Assembly: GCA_030620095.1 (NCBI GenBank)
Contig: JAUTXW010000059.1
Span: 473,501-537,500, forward strand
DNA length: 64,000 bases
Direction of reading: 5' to 3'
Source of the DNA: Kuschelorhynchus macadamiae
Lineage: Eukaryota > Arthropoda > Insecta > Coleoptera > Curculionidae
Under the pieces are notes generated by a model, which saw only the letters and a list, made by a program, of their open reading frames with translations, made no database searches and had not been told where the DNA came from. This document shows, piece after piece, positions 22,829 to 34,087 of the stretch. Each line of letters starts with the position of its first letter. Position 1 is the first letter of the stretch. The translations under genes were made by a program, and so were the position numbers.

Positions 22829-22948
22829 GAAAAAAATATCTGCAAATAATTGTTTTTAAGGATTAAGTGCAGAATCAATCCTAATCAGCACAAATTCCTT
22901 CAAAAAAATAATTTTTAATAAACTCGTTTATTTTCATGGTATCATGGT

Positions 22949-23202
22949 GTATACACAGATTGGTCTGAAGCGTTTGATACGAAACATCACAAACTTTTTG
23001 TAAGTAGTTATGAATCTTGGTGTGCACCTAGTTGGACTTCTTTTTCTTTCTATCTAAACAAAATAACTGAATTTGTGTTGCTAAATGGTGGTGTAAGTGT
23101 CGATATAGAACTAGTAACTTCACGAGTGTTTTTTAATGATGATTCTATTCCCTGGCGGAAATTACTTTGTGCAGATGACCTAAAACTATTTAAAGCTACG
23201 GC
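22949..23202 (+). pseudogene. Non-LTR reverse transcriptase fragment, 5' part (copy 1)
   Basis: One continuous frame reads VYTDWSEAFDTKHHKLFV, then WCAPSWTSFSFYLNKITEFV, LLNGGVSVDIELVTSRV and LLCADDLKLFKA. This matches the jockey/CR1-type RT palm: YTDFSKAFD (first Asp), SYL..R...V, and ADDLKLF (AxDD catalytic box). The PQGSxLGPLLF stretch is replaced by FFNDDSIPWRK, so about 20 residues are lost or altered. The frame ends where a hAT element is inserted, and a stop follows within that element at 23216-23218. RT sequence appears to resume at 24210. Confidence 0.8.
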
Positions 23203-24209
23203 TCAGTGGTGTGCCTAACGGGCTCTCAGGGCCCGCGATGCGGGAGGGCCTCACCTATTAGGGGGCCCCAAATTAATCAGCGTAAAATATTTTTTTTCAT
23301 AGTTAAAAAAATCACAGGTTTCGCATTTTTTTCAACCATCAGATACATTGGAAACGATATTATTAAGTTAACGTAATATATAAACCTATGTAACATTTGG
23401 AAGTCACACTATTTAATGCGCATTTAGATGTAATAGTAAGTCAGCTAGATAAAAGATTTACTGCGTTTAAAACAGTTTATTCAACATTTTTTATTATAAA
23501 TCTTCAGATATTGGTTAAATCAAATGGCTCAGAAATTTTGGAAAAGGCTCAGATATTAGTGGAGAAATATTCAAATAATTTAACTAGCAACTGAGCTATT
23601 TCGGATAAAATGATTATTGTATAAAAGTATTAAAAACCTTAATACAACTCTTGAATTCGCAAACTATATTTTCGAAAAAAATGAATTATTGTTAAGTAGT
23701 ATACCAGAAGTGTTCTGCATTCTAATTATTTCTTGTCCTTCCTGTAAAATCAGCTCAATCGGAAAGATCATTTTCAAAGTTAAAATTAATCGAAAATGTC
23801 CTCAGGTGGACCACGACTCTAATTCGTCTTAGTTGTCTAGCTCTTATCTCAATATAGCACGAAAGAGCTAGAGAAGTATATATTGACAAACTAGTTGATA
23901 AGTATGTATCTAGTCGATACAAAAACAAAAAAACCGCCAAAGAATTCGATTCTTGTACCCATTGTTTTTAGTTTTGCATGAACCCAAGCATTATATAGTT
24001 ATTATGTTTTAATATTTAGTTAAATTTTGTTTTGTGTTTATTAGTTTACCTAGGTTCGTTCCTTTTTTTATTCGTTCTTTTTACTACAGTTATTTTTTAT
24101 ATTTTACGTTATGGTTTTTGCTAATAAATTTTTTGTTTAGGGGAAATTATGCAGGGGACCCCAAGAAAATCTTGGAGGGGAGGGGGGCAAAAAGCTTAGA
24201 ACGCCAGTG
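23203..24209 (+). mobile_element. hAT-family element, 1007 bp, internally deleted (copy 1)
   Basis: The left end CAGTGGTGTGCCTAACGGG and the right end, whose complement is CACTGGCGTTCTAAGC, form an imperfect terminal inverted repeat (about 11 of 15 match). Flanks GCTACGGC (23195-23202) and GCTGCGGC (24210-24217) are an 8-bp target duplication with one change, the size typical of hAT. G/C-rich subterminal sequence (GGGGGCCCC; GGGGAGGGGGG) is present on both sides. It is inserted into the RT frame. Full-length hAT elements of this type are several kb, so most of the transposase is deleted. Confidence 0.8.
23394..23971 (+). pseudogene. hAT transposase C-terminal relic (copy 1)
   Basis: The first frame (23397-23594) contains FNAHLDVIVSQLDKRFTAF, resembling the conserved LD..I..L..RF region of Ac/ZMYM1-type hAT transposases. 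After frame changes, 23738-23971 reads LPVKSAQSERSFSKLKLIEN, LRWTTTLIRLSCLALISI, a stop, then HERAREVYIDKLVDKY. That is the C-terminal hAT dimerisation domain (consensus LPVTxASxERSFSKLK). The catalytic DDE region is missing or unreadable. The plus frame at 23617-23832 and the minus frame at 23755-23940 are out-of-frame shadows. Confidence 0.82.
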
Positions 24210-24400
24210 GCTGCGGCATATGTGTCTGACTACAATGATCTATAAGTTGACCCGAATATTTTATATGAATATTATGAAGTTCAAAATATAAGAAGTATTG
24301 ACTTCAAAAATGTGTTACTTATTTTATTTCCTATATTCTTACCAGTGTCTTTCTGGTGGTGTCATTCTGCTTACCTGAAAGTAAAAAAAAAATATATTAT
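24210..24400 (+). pseudogene. Non-LTR RT fragment, resumed after the hAT insertion (copy 1)
   Basis: Downstream of the target duplication the reading continues AAYVSDYNDL, a stop, then VDPNILYEYYEVQNIRSIDF. This is in the place where CR1/jockey RTs have the D...LQ.DL..L..W segment after ADDLKLF. The match is weak, but its position directly after the duplicated GCTGCGGC supports one interrupted gene. Confidence 0.5.
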
Positions 24401-25635
24401 TACATATAGATATATGCAGTAACATTTTTGTGAATAATATTTTGAATAGTAATGTTACGACAATTTCACACAATTTTCGACAAAACATGCGTATTGCAAG
24501 TTAAGAAGTAAAACATGACGTGTGCTGGTTGTGGATAAATGCTCTTTTTAATTTAACTTGTATAAGTTAGGTTTTATCAAAACTTGCAAGAGATTTTAAT
24601 GGAATAAGTTTAATAAACACAGAAAATTTCACGTTTTTTTTTGAATAACCCCCGGTTTTTTATATGGTATGTAAAGCGCCATTTTTAGGTTGAAGTCGTT
24701 TCATTGAAAGGAAATCTAAGTCATTTTTGTCCGACAATCTAGTGCGCGTTTGTAGCGAAATTTTGTTGTGATTGGTTAGATGCAAACAACCAAATAACTA
24801 TATTATGTGTTATTTCGACAGATTAATTGAATTTTCATTTTAAAATTAGTTTAAATTAGTTGCTTGCTACTTGTTAATAATAGGAGAGCTAGCGGTCAAT
24901 TCGAGTAATGTGTTTAGCATAAGGCTAGAAATTTGTAAAATAAAGTTTTAATATTCGTTAATTAAGAAAGTACCGCGGTTGTGTTATCATCCCTTAATTT
25001 TTTGAAAATGTTGTAAATAGTAAAAAAAAATCTGGTTTTACAAGGCTAAAATTTTAATGTTTTAATTTACATATGTTTAAATGTCCATTTTTGGTGGCTG
25101 CAAGCACGTGCCAACTCATAGTAAAAGTATTATCTGGATGACAATTCATAACAGGTTTTTAAAAGGCAGATTTTACACATCTTTACGTTTTAGCGTCCCT
25201 AGGTGCCAAAAATTTGTTTTCTCAAATCCGTTGGTCTGTCTGTCGGTCTGCCTGGCTGTCAGGTCGCGGTGTAGCTAAAAATTACTTTATCGATTGACTG
25301 AAATTAGCGGATCAAAATGGCGTCAAATAAAATTGTTTGGAAAGATTATACTAAATGACTATGTGCGGAACTAAATTGGGTTACACTTTATTATTGTTAA
25401 TAAAAGGAAAGGTTTATAACCGATTTTTTTTTCAAATTTTCAAAATTTCAAAGATATTTCCTGTTTTTAAGTTTGCACAGAGAAGTGACATAATAAACCA
25501 CAGTTAACGTTTTTTGAAAAAAATATCTGCAAATAATTGTTTTTAAGGATTAAGTGCAAAATCAATCCTAATCAGCACAAATTCCTTCAAAAAAATAATT
25601 TTTAATAAACTCGTTTATTTTCATGGTATCATGGT

Positions 25636-25889
25636 GTATACACAGATTGGTCTGAAGCGTTTGATACGAAACATCACAAACTTTTTGTAAGTAGTTATGA
25701 ATCTTGGTGTGCACCTAGTTGGACTTCTTTTTCTTTCTATCTAAACAAAATAACTGAATTTGTGTTGCTAAATGGTGGTGTAAGTGTCGATATAGAACTA
25801 GTAACTTCACGAGTGTTTTTTAATGATGATTCTATTCCCTGGCGGAAATTACTTTGTGCAGATGACCTAAAACTATTTAAAGCTACGGC
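25636..25889 (+). pseudogene. Non-LTR reverse transcriptase fragment, 5' part (copy 2)
   Basis: Duplicate of 22949-23202, same frame and same ADDLKLF box. It is interrupted by the second hAT copy at the same site, showing that the hAT insertion came before the duplication. Confidence 0.8.
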
Positions 25890-26896
25890 TCAGTGGTGTG
25901 CCTAACGGGCTCTCAGGGGCCGCGATGCGGGAGGGCCTCACCTATTAGGGGGCCCCAAATTAATCAGCGTAAAATATTTTTTTTCATAGTTAAAAAAATC
26001 ACAGGTTTCGCATTTTTTTCAACCATCAGATACATTGGAAACGATATTATTAAGTTAACGTAATATATAAACCTATGTAACATTTGGAAGTCACACTATT
26101 TAATGCGCATTTAGATGTAATAGTAAGTCAGCTAGATAAAAGATTTACTGCGTTTAAAACAGTTTATTCAACATTTTTTATTATAAATCTTCAGATATTG
26201 GTTAAATCAAATGGCTCAGAAATTTTGGAAAAGGCTCAGATATTAGTGGAGAAATATTCAAATAATTTAACTAGCAACTGAGCTATTTCGGATAAAATGA
26301 TTATTGTATAAAAGTATTAAAAACCTTAATACAACTCTTGAATTCGCAAACTATATTTTCGAAAAAAATGAATTATTGTTAAGTAGTATACCAGAAGTGT
26401 TCTGCATTCTAATTATTTCTTGTCCTTCCTGTAAAATCAGCTCAATCGGAAAGATCATTTTCAAAGTTAAAATTAATCGAAAATGTCCTCAGGTGGACCA
26501 CGACTCTAATTCGTCTTAGTTGTCTAGCTCTTATCTCAATATAGCACGAAAGAGCTAGAGAAGTATATATTGACAAACTAGTTGATAAGTATGTATCTAG
26601 TCGATACAAAAACAAAAAAACCGCCAAAGAATTCGATTCTTGTACCCATTGTTTTTAGTTTTGCATGAACCCAAGCATTATATAGTTATTATGTTTTAAT
26701 ATTTAGTTAAATTTTGTTTTGTGTTTATTAGTTTACCTAGGTTCGTTCCTTTTTTTATTCGTTCTTTTTACTACAGTTATTTTTTATATTTTACGTTATG
26801 GTTTTTGCTAATAAATTTTTTGTTTAGGGGAAATTATGCAGGGGACCCCAAGAAAATCTTGGAGGGGAGGGGGGCAAAAAGCTTAGAACGCCAGTG
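25890..26896 (+). mobile_element. hAT-family element, internally deleted (copy 2)
   Basis: Duplicate of 23203-24209 with the same termini and same flanking GCTACGGC/GCTGCGGC. It arose by segmental tandem duplication rather than transposition, since the flanks are also duplicated. Confidence 0.8.
26081..26658 (+). pseudogene. hAT transposase C-terminal relic (copy 2)
   Basis: Duplicate of 23394-23971. The same internal stop follows LALISI and the same frameshifts are present, so both copies were dead before duplication. Confidence 0.82.
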
Positions 26897-27085
26897 GCTG
26901 CGGCATATGTGTCTGACTACAATGATCTATAAGTTGACCCGAATATTTTATATGAATATTATGAAGTTCAAAATATAAGAAGTATTGACTTCAAAAATGT
27001 GTTACTTATTTTATTTCCTATATTCTTACCAGTGTCTTTCTGGTGGTGTCATTCTGCTTACCTGAAAGTAAAAAAAAAATATATT
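26897..27085 (+). pseudogene. Non-LTR RT fragment, resumed (copy 2)
   Basis: Duplicate of 24210-24400 with the same weak RT continuation. Confidence 0.5.
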
Positions 27086-27593
27086 ATTACATATATATAT
27101 GCAGTAACATTTTTGTGAATAATATTTTGAATAGTAATGTTACGACAATTTCACACAATTTTCGACAAAACATGCGTATTGCAAGTTAAGAAGTAAAACA
27201 TGACGTGTGCTGGTTGTGGATAAATGCTCTTTTTAATTTAACTTGTATAAGTTAGGTTTTATCAAAACTTGCAAGAGATTTTAATGGAATAAGTTTAATA
27301 AACACAGAAAATTTCACGTTTTTTTTTGAATAACCCCCGGTGTTTTATATGGTATGTAAAGTGCCATTTTTAGGTTGAAGTCGTTTCATTGAAAGGAAAT
27401 CTAAGTCATTTTTGTCCGACAATCTAGTGCGCGTTTGTAGCGAAATTTTGTTGTGATTGGTTAGATGCAAACAACCAAATAACTATATTATGTGTTATTT
27501 CGACAGATTAATTAATTAATTAATTTTCATTTTAAAATTAGTTTAAATTAGTTGCTTGCTACTTGTTAATAATAGGAGAGCTAGCGGTCAATT

Positions 27594-27954
27594 CGAGTAA
27601 TGTGTTTAGCATAAGGCTAGAAATTTGTAAAATAAAGTTTTAATATTCGTTAATTAAGAAAGTACCGCGGTTGTGTTATCATCCCTTAATTTTTTGAAAA
27701 TGTTGTAAATAGTAAAAAAAATCTGGTTTTACAAGGCTAAAATTTTAATGTTTTAATTTACATATGTTTAAATGTCCATTTTTGGTGGCTGCAAGCACGT
27801 GCCAACTCATAGTAAAAGTATTATCTGGATGACAATTCATAACAGGTTTTTAAAAGGCTGTAATTTTGGAAGAATATTCTTAAAGCAAGTTTAAAAATAT
27901 TTGTAAAGAGCCAATCTATTCCAGCGGTTGCAAATGTCCTCTAGTAAATTGGTG
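27594..27954 (+). repeat. R6 repeat, left arm of a spaced inverted repeat
   Basis: Matches the reverse complement of 29861-30325. Shared landmarks are GAGTAATGTGTTTAGCA, AGGCTAGAAATTTGTAAAATAA, TAATTAAGAAAGTACCG, GGTGGCTGCAAGCACGTGCC, ACAATTCATAACA and TTTGTAAAGAGCCA. A further truncated copy is at 24899-25160 in unit B1. Because R6 follows the non-LTR RT pieces, it could be that element's 3' region; this is inference. Confidence 0.8.
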
Positions 27955-28206
27955 TTTGGGGATTTCTTGGGGACAACTTTAATTTCCTAGGCTACTAGTT
28001 CTGTTTGAAGAATTGTGAGAATGAATAATATGGAAAAAATGTAGTGTTTTACGTTAAGCAATGTAGGTATCTCCTTTAAAAACATATATAGGGTAATGAA
28101 ACAAAAGCCAAAATAATCCTACAAGATAGGTCTATATAATTGTAAATTTATATTTTATATATTTAATAAAAAATAGATTTTTATATATTTAAACAATTAA
28201 ACACTA
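27955..28206. other. Nothing recognised
   Basis: Unique AT-rich sequence between R6 and the hairpin MITE. Confidence 0.4.
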
Positions 28207-28475
28207 AAAATGTGGAAAAAAATGCACTAAAATGTGAAAAATAATATTTTATTCAACCTTGAACATTTTACTCCGTGAAGTCGGCGCCAAACTTATTCTT
28301 AATCATTTAATCACAGAAATATAATCATGTATTCAGTCAATTCGGTATTTTGATGTCTAATACTACGCGTATAAGGTCTTACTGCCTTTATTAGGCGCCG
28401 ACTTCACGGAGTAAAATTTTCAAGGTGGATTAAAATAACATTTTTCACTTTTTATTGCATTTTTTTGAAGTTAGT
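28207..28475. mobile_element. Hairpin (foldback) MITE
   Basis: The left arm, about 28212-28290, ends TTTTACTCCGTGAAGTCGGCGCC. The right arm, about 28394-28472, begins with its exact complement, GGCGCCGACTTCACGGAGTA. The innermost 20+ bp are identical and outer matches continue (CAACCTTGAA/TTCAAGGTGG, AATGTGAAAAATAATATTTT/AAATAACATTTTTCACTTTT). The loop is about 105 bp. There is no coding capacity. The superfamily is not clear from the ends. Confidence 0.8.
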
Positions 28476-29249
28476 TCCATTTTTTTATAAATGTTTTTAT
28501 TTCATCCTTTTTAGTTTTATCTATACGAGTTTTATTGTAAAAATCAGATTTAACAAATGGTCCACCGCACAATATTTTTTTCCTGATATAATGGTTAACG
28601 AGAAGAGTAGATAGAATATTAAAAAAACTTTGCAATATATCTTGACGTCATACCGCCATTTTTAGCATAATATTCTTGCTATAAGACCACTTCGGCAATA
28701 TCCCGAATATAAATTTCAGCTAAATTGATTAAATCATCGCGGAGTAATCGATGTACGAACAAAAAAAAACAACAAAATAGCCGCCATTACTTTCACAAGT
28801 AAAAGTCTCTTTTTATTTTTATTTGCAGTTATTTGACAACCTTTATATATAATCTTCTTACTTGTTGTGTTAGTCCTGATGATGGTCTCGGTTGACCGAA
28901 AGCGCTTGACGTTTTTATGAAAAATATTTTTATACCCTACACGAAATTTTTCTTTTCCAATTGTGAGGAAGGGTTATACTAGTCATTTCTACTTCTAAAA
29001 CGTTTTATTCATACCGAATGTTCATTTTTCAAAAATGTCAAGTAAAATATTAGATTCTGAGGTTGTACATTTTCATGGTCACCCAGTATATATAAAATTC
29101 CATAACGGGATAGCAAAACAGATACATTTTAACAAATGGGGTTGCATGTCTATTACACACCTCAATAATTTGAAAGAGTATTTAAAAAATTAAAATGTAA
29201 TTTTAAAACTCGCTGCCTTTATCCCCCTTATACCTGTGTTTTTTAAATA
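28476..29249. other. No gene seen
   Basis: Holds CTGATGATGGTCTCGGTTGACCGAAAGCGC at about 28876-28905, a short hairpin of the kind found near PLE termini, but no PLE protein is nearby. Nothing else is recognised. Confidence 0.4.
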
Positions 29250-29430
29250 TTATTACAAAAAAAACGGGTAAACGGATTTTGAATCAAAATATATGGGACC
29301 ACTAGAAAAACGTCCTCTACAATTTAGTGTTTGACTCCTTAAAATCGGCCAAGCCAAGCCGTTTAGACAATATGCGCGAACAAACAGGTCGAATTGAGAA
29401 CCTCCTCCTTTTTTGAAGTCGGTTAAAAAA
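29250..29430. repeat. Dispersed-repeat-like segment
   Basis: Contains GTCGAATTGAGAACCTCCTCCTTTTTTGAAGTCGGTTAAAAA. I recall this phrase as common in insect repetitive DNA, usually after a CAGACAGACA-type run. It has no second copy in this window, and the minus frame at 29253-29546 is not a known protein. Confidence 0.35.
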
Positions 29431-29860
29431 TGTATAATAAAGAAAATTCCCATAAAAAGCAATGTGTTAGAGAAAGATGAGTATATGGATTTTTTGGATT
29501 TGTGTGTAAAAAGCAAACATTTGTTGGAACAAGTGTGATAGATCATTGTATTTGCGAGGTTATAAACTTAAAAAAATGGAATAAAAAATCCAGCTCCGTA
29601 TTTCAAAAAGATGAAGTTGATAATGGTGGCTTGCACATGAAACTATTAAAATAAAGTCAGAAAAAAATAAAAATTAAAATCGGGAAAAATCGTATTTCTA
29701 CGAATATATCCGAAATGTTTTGAAAATTTATCTATTTGTAAATGATATAGGAATTAGCATCAAATTGCGCAACTTTGTCTCAATTTAACGAACTTCTTAC
29801 CTGTTACGGTTTCCGAGATTTCCATGCATACACTTGATTTTGCAGCACCCTGTATATTCA

Positions 29861-30325
29861 CCTAGTGGACACTTGCAACCGCCAGAGTAGGCTGGCTCTT
29901 TACAAATATTTTTAAACTTGCTTAAAGAATATTCCCCCAAAACTACAGCCTTGTAAAAGCATGTTATGAATTGCCATCCCCATAACAACCTTATTATGGG
30001 TTGGCACGTACTTGCAACTATCAAAATCGACTGTCGTTGTAACATTTAAACATGTAAAACAAAAAATATTAAAAATCGAAAAAAATTGTCCAGATTTCTC
30101 AAAAAGACTTAGACATCTCGAGACTTGGAGTCTTTTTCTATGTTTGTTATTAAAAAATATTAAAATTTTAGATTTGTAAAAACAGATTTTTTTTACTATT
30201 TTTTTAACATTTTTAAAAATTTAAGGGACCAGAACGGTACTTTCTTAATTAGCGAATATTAAAACATTATTTTACAAATTTCTAGCCTTGTGCTAAACAT
30301 GTTACTCGGATTGATGGCTAGTTCT
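29861..30325 (-). repeat. R6 repeat, right arm (inverted)
   Basis: Reverse complement of 27594-27954, with about 60 bp extra near 30100-30160 (GACTTAGACATCTCGAGACTTGG, itself a weak hairpin). The minus frame at 29797-30045 lies in this repeat and resembles no known protein. Confidence 0.8.
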
Positions 30326-30484
30326 TAGAGTATAGTAGGATGGACAAAAACAGAATATTATTACATGTTTCCTGTAAAGAATTCTGTATGGACTTTTTCT
30401 ACGCTACGCAATTTGTTGTAAAAAGTCCAATAATATCAATCACAAATATTAAAAATATTAATGCCCATTTTTTGGAAAAATGAC

Positions 30485-30990
30485 TGTTTAGACCGACACA
30501 ATGCAGTGGTTGCGCAGTTACATTTATCAAGAGTACATCATAAATAGAGTTCCTAAATGGTACCTTCACGCTTCTGACCTAGTAGTTGACACTTCACATG
30601 ACACCTCCAACTGGAACAATTAAGTCCAAGCAGACATAATTATCAAAGACAAGAAAAAGGATATCTGTTTACTAAATGATGTTTCAATTCCCTCTGATTA
30701 AAAGAATCAGAGAAATTATCGAAATACAGAAATCTTCAGATAGAAATCTAGAGAATGTGGCATATGAGGACAAGAATAATACCAATTATCATCGGGGCAA
30801 CATGCTTAGTATCAAATGCCACCTGCGAGGCGAGCAAAGAAGATCCTGGAAATCAAAACATCCTTAAAATTCAGAAGGCAGTCTTGTTGAGTGGGCGCAT
30901 ATAGTCCGCAGAGTACTATTGCGCCGAAGAAACACTACATCCAAGAGCATCAGGGGCATGGTGTGCACCCGGCGTCTAATTTTCTAAAGC
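30485..30990 (+). pseudogene. Non-LTR retrotransposon C-terminal endonuclease-like relic
   Basis: Pieces in order are DRHNAVVAQLHLS, VPKWYLHASDLVVDT, QADIIIKDKKKDICLLNDVSIP (the RPDI...LLIDVSIP site, with RP changed to QA) and KYRNLQIEIXRMW. RIIPIIIGATCLVSNATCEA and ILKIQKAVLLSGRI follow. These alternate between frames, so there are several indels. It is the same protein region as the 10.1-10.8 kb relic but a diverged lineage, with DVSIP in place of DMAVP. The 63-codon frame at 30676-30867 is a shadow frame of this relic. Confidence 0.72.
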
Positions 30991-33900
30991 AAGTCACAAC
31001 AGAATGTTGTGTGTATACAGAATAATATTCTTAATATAAATAATATTAATAAATAACACGAAACATCTAGCACGTGACAAAAGCATGTCAAAATATAGCA
31101 AGTAATATAAACTTTGAAACTCACTGCAATAAAAATCTTGACTAATAACATACATCCAGGGGCTTCTTAACGAAAATTTAATATTTTGAATATACCCTGT
31201 CGATGCTGTGCTGGAGCTCTTAGCTTTACGATTGATAGTTTACCGACTGGACATAGTGCTAATTCGATGTTACCGTTCCACAGACACACAACCGCACAAA
31301 AACAAAAAAGGTTAAAAAAACATAGCATTTCTAAATAGAAGAAATTATAATCACGGAAGTAAAACTGACTAAAATCATCCGGTGCTAATATCAGGAACAA
31401 CAAATAAAGCTAATGATAGTAAGGGGCTAACAGCTATTAGAGTTGTCCAGTTCTTATACATGTGGAGCGAATGGCAGAGAAGAAACTCTGAAAATACGAA
31501 AGGAGAAATGAAACACGTTAGAACTTTGACATTCAGAGGTCGGTAGCCGAAAAGAAAATGAAAAATGGGGAAAAGATAACTACATATTCAAATCAATGTA
31601 GAAAATTCCACTTTTGACAACTTGACTTGACAGCAAAAAATATTCTTTTCTAAAAGAGTGCGCAAAATAAATACTTTGTGCACTTAAATGCTAGTGCAGA
31701 CAAAATATTATGTAATATAAGATTCAAAATGCGGTCTCAGTCAAAGGAAATATTACTTGTTTGGTGTTGCTTTTGCCAGTTACTGTACCATAGAAAAATA
31801 TCTTTTTCTAAACTTTCTTTAGCAATTTCTGGTACTTTTAGTTATTTTTATAATATGTCTCAAAGCTTGTAGAAGTACTGCTACTAGTGCTAGAGTACAA
31901 AACTCGATTTGGCATTGTTCATATTGTCCTTTTACTTTTAATACGGCTAGTACTTGAAAAAAATATCATTTTTTATTATTGCATGATAAGAATGTCGTTT
32001 TAGTTTCATTTTTTTAAAGTCTCGTTTCTTATAATTTTTTTTATATATTTTTACAGCCGTAGAAAAATTAATTTCCTCTGTATTTTTGTACTCTTGCATA
32101 ATGTGTATTTTTCGCACTCGACTGCCACCCGACCTCCTCCCCCCGTTGTTCTATCACTTGCACAATCGTGGTAACAAGACTTACTTTGGGCATTTGTTAG
32201 GAAATATATTAGTTTCGCTTTTGGTTTGGAAATAAAACACTTTATTATATAGCCACCCATTATTGCATAGAAGAGTTTTATATCATTAACACACATTTTG
32301 ACAAAAAAAAATTATTTACATGGTTGTATCGTAATTATACACAATTACTGACCATTACCATTTTGACGATTTTTATTTTCTATTAAAGACTTTCCTTTTT
32401 TGCTTTTACATTTTTCATTGATTACCAGTGACTTAATTGTTTGTAATCTCTTATTTCATATTGTTCGGTAAATATCTCTTTACCGGACTTATTTTCGACC
32501 GGTAACTAGCTTATTATAGTACTAAAGCGTTACTTAGCAGTGCCCCTAATTTTGTCAAGTCTAACGACATTATGACAGATAAAATATATCCTATATTAAA
32601 CAAGTGGCAGTATGACAGGTCATTGAAAAACTTCTAAACAATTATCAATTTTCTTATTTTCTTAAAGAAATGCAAAAAATACTATAAGCATCGCGTCAGA
32701 AAAGTAATTTTACCTTAGAGGAAGACTAAAAATAGAGTTCATTATTTACATATTTAGCCACTGCCAAGATTACCTTACAGTATGAGGTCGATCATACGAC
32801 GATGCCAAGCCTAGCCAGTAACACCAATGTTTATACCAATTTATATTACGGTGAATATGTTTAAACATGATGCAATAAAATTTTCATACAAAGAATAGTA
32901 ATGTATTTCCAGTATTAGTTTCTAAGCAGTATAAATTACTTTTATTGCAAAATAGTAAAATACAAACTAAAATGCCCAAAGTCTCAGATCAGATTTCACC
33001 AGTAACAAGAGTTTTAGTTAGCTATGGCAAACCCGATCGACAACTCCACGTATTAGACCATACCACTGTGGTATTAGAGCATCCCACTTTCATTCATGTA
33101 AACATTGTTACAGGATCACGTAACCAGCGTGGCTTAAAAACCAATAGCGGGTCGTAGAACTACAATACATTTTAACATTAAAGAAATTAATTTGCTAAAA
33201 AATATTTTTTAGCGTCACTACTGCACGTGTTTTAATGTATTATTGTGTATTTGTTGATATGGCTCAAATCTTCTAATTATATTTTGCCTTACTTCAAGAA
33301 GCAGCGTTCTAAATGTGCGGTGACATTAGAAGAACACTAATTTTTTAAATATTTAATAAATAAGTTTTATTTACTTTTTCTTGGACATTGCGAAACTAGG
33401 AGCTTTAGTTGACCTAACTATGGTGCGGCAATGTGAGTTTGTAAAAAAATGGCCGTTTAAGTTTGGAATTTTCTTTTAATCACTAGGTAAACATCAAGAT
33501 TTCCTTTTCCAGGAGACATGTCTAATGGAAGATACCTTATTCACTTATTATGGGTCACATGACGTATTGACCAATCCGGTTCAGTATAATAGAACGTTTA
33601 TTTCGTTGGGGGTCATGTGAGAATCTTTAGAAGCAAAATGATACAAAAAAGACTCTGAGGTGATTTTTTTGCCGATTACAATAGTTTTTCCTATCAGAGA
33701 ATTAAAATAATTATAGAATATACCTATACTATACTAAAATAGTCGAAGGGCGTCTCACGCTCAAAAAAACCTACTGCGATTTCGAAAATCACTAGATTTT
33801 GGATGAAATCTAGGGCAATAATAAAGTTTAGGATGATTTCGCGCCTTTTTTTAATAATGTTGGGCCAATTTTTTATATAAGTGTTGTCAGGTAAAGGAAT

Positions 33901-34087
33901 TTAAATGGTGATTCTTTGGGTATTAAAAGTAAAAATGTGTATGTAAATATGTTCTAAACTGATTAGAATTTAAGATTTAGAATATTGAAAATTAAAAAAA
34001 AAATCTTTTATTTTTTAAATTTTAGCTATTACCATGGAAAAACAATATGACAATTGGCTATTCTATTCGTATCTAATAGCGCTCGCT
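30991..34087. other. Long stretch without recognised genes or repeats
   Basis: Both strands were read for transposase, RT and RNA signatures without success. The frames at 31167-31403, 31678-31872, 32051-32296 and 32945-33157 carry no recognisable domains. A short perfect palindrome, TACCACTGTGGTA, lies at about 33062-33074. The patch 33000-33160 is slightly less AT-rich but unidentified. Confidence 0.45.

Larger units (their letters stand above)
22479..25166 (+). repeat. Tandem unit B, copy 1 (about 2.69 kb)
   Basis: Begins CAGATTTTACACATCTTTACG inside R1 and ends at ...CAGGTTTTTAAAAGG, where the same R1 sequence restarts. The offset is 2687-2688 bp. Contents in order: an R1 3' part, a non-LTR RT piece split by a hAT element, unassigned sequence, and the left part of repeat R6. 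Confidence 0.93.
25167..27859 (+). repeat. Tandem unit B, copy 2
   Basis: Near-identical to 22479-25166. Small differences include AGGGCCCGC/AGGGGCCGC, ATAGATATAT/ATATATAT, AAAGCGCC/AAAGTGCC, and GATTAATTGAATT against a longer (ATTA)n. It continues into unique sequence at about 27860. Confidence 0.93.

Noticed and set aside
24034..24291. 85-codon frame with hydrophobic stretch, duplicated at 26721-26978
   Set aside because: Spans the hAT right end and target duplication; its presence twice only reflects the tandem duplication.
28876..28905. PLE-terminus-like hairpin GATGGTCTCGGTTGACCGAAAGC
   Set aside because: No PLE coding sequence within several kb, so kept only as a note in the spacer entry.
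32945..33157. 70-codon plus frame in a slightly less AT-rich patch
   Set aside because: No recognisable domain and no supporting signals; probably chance.
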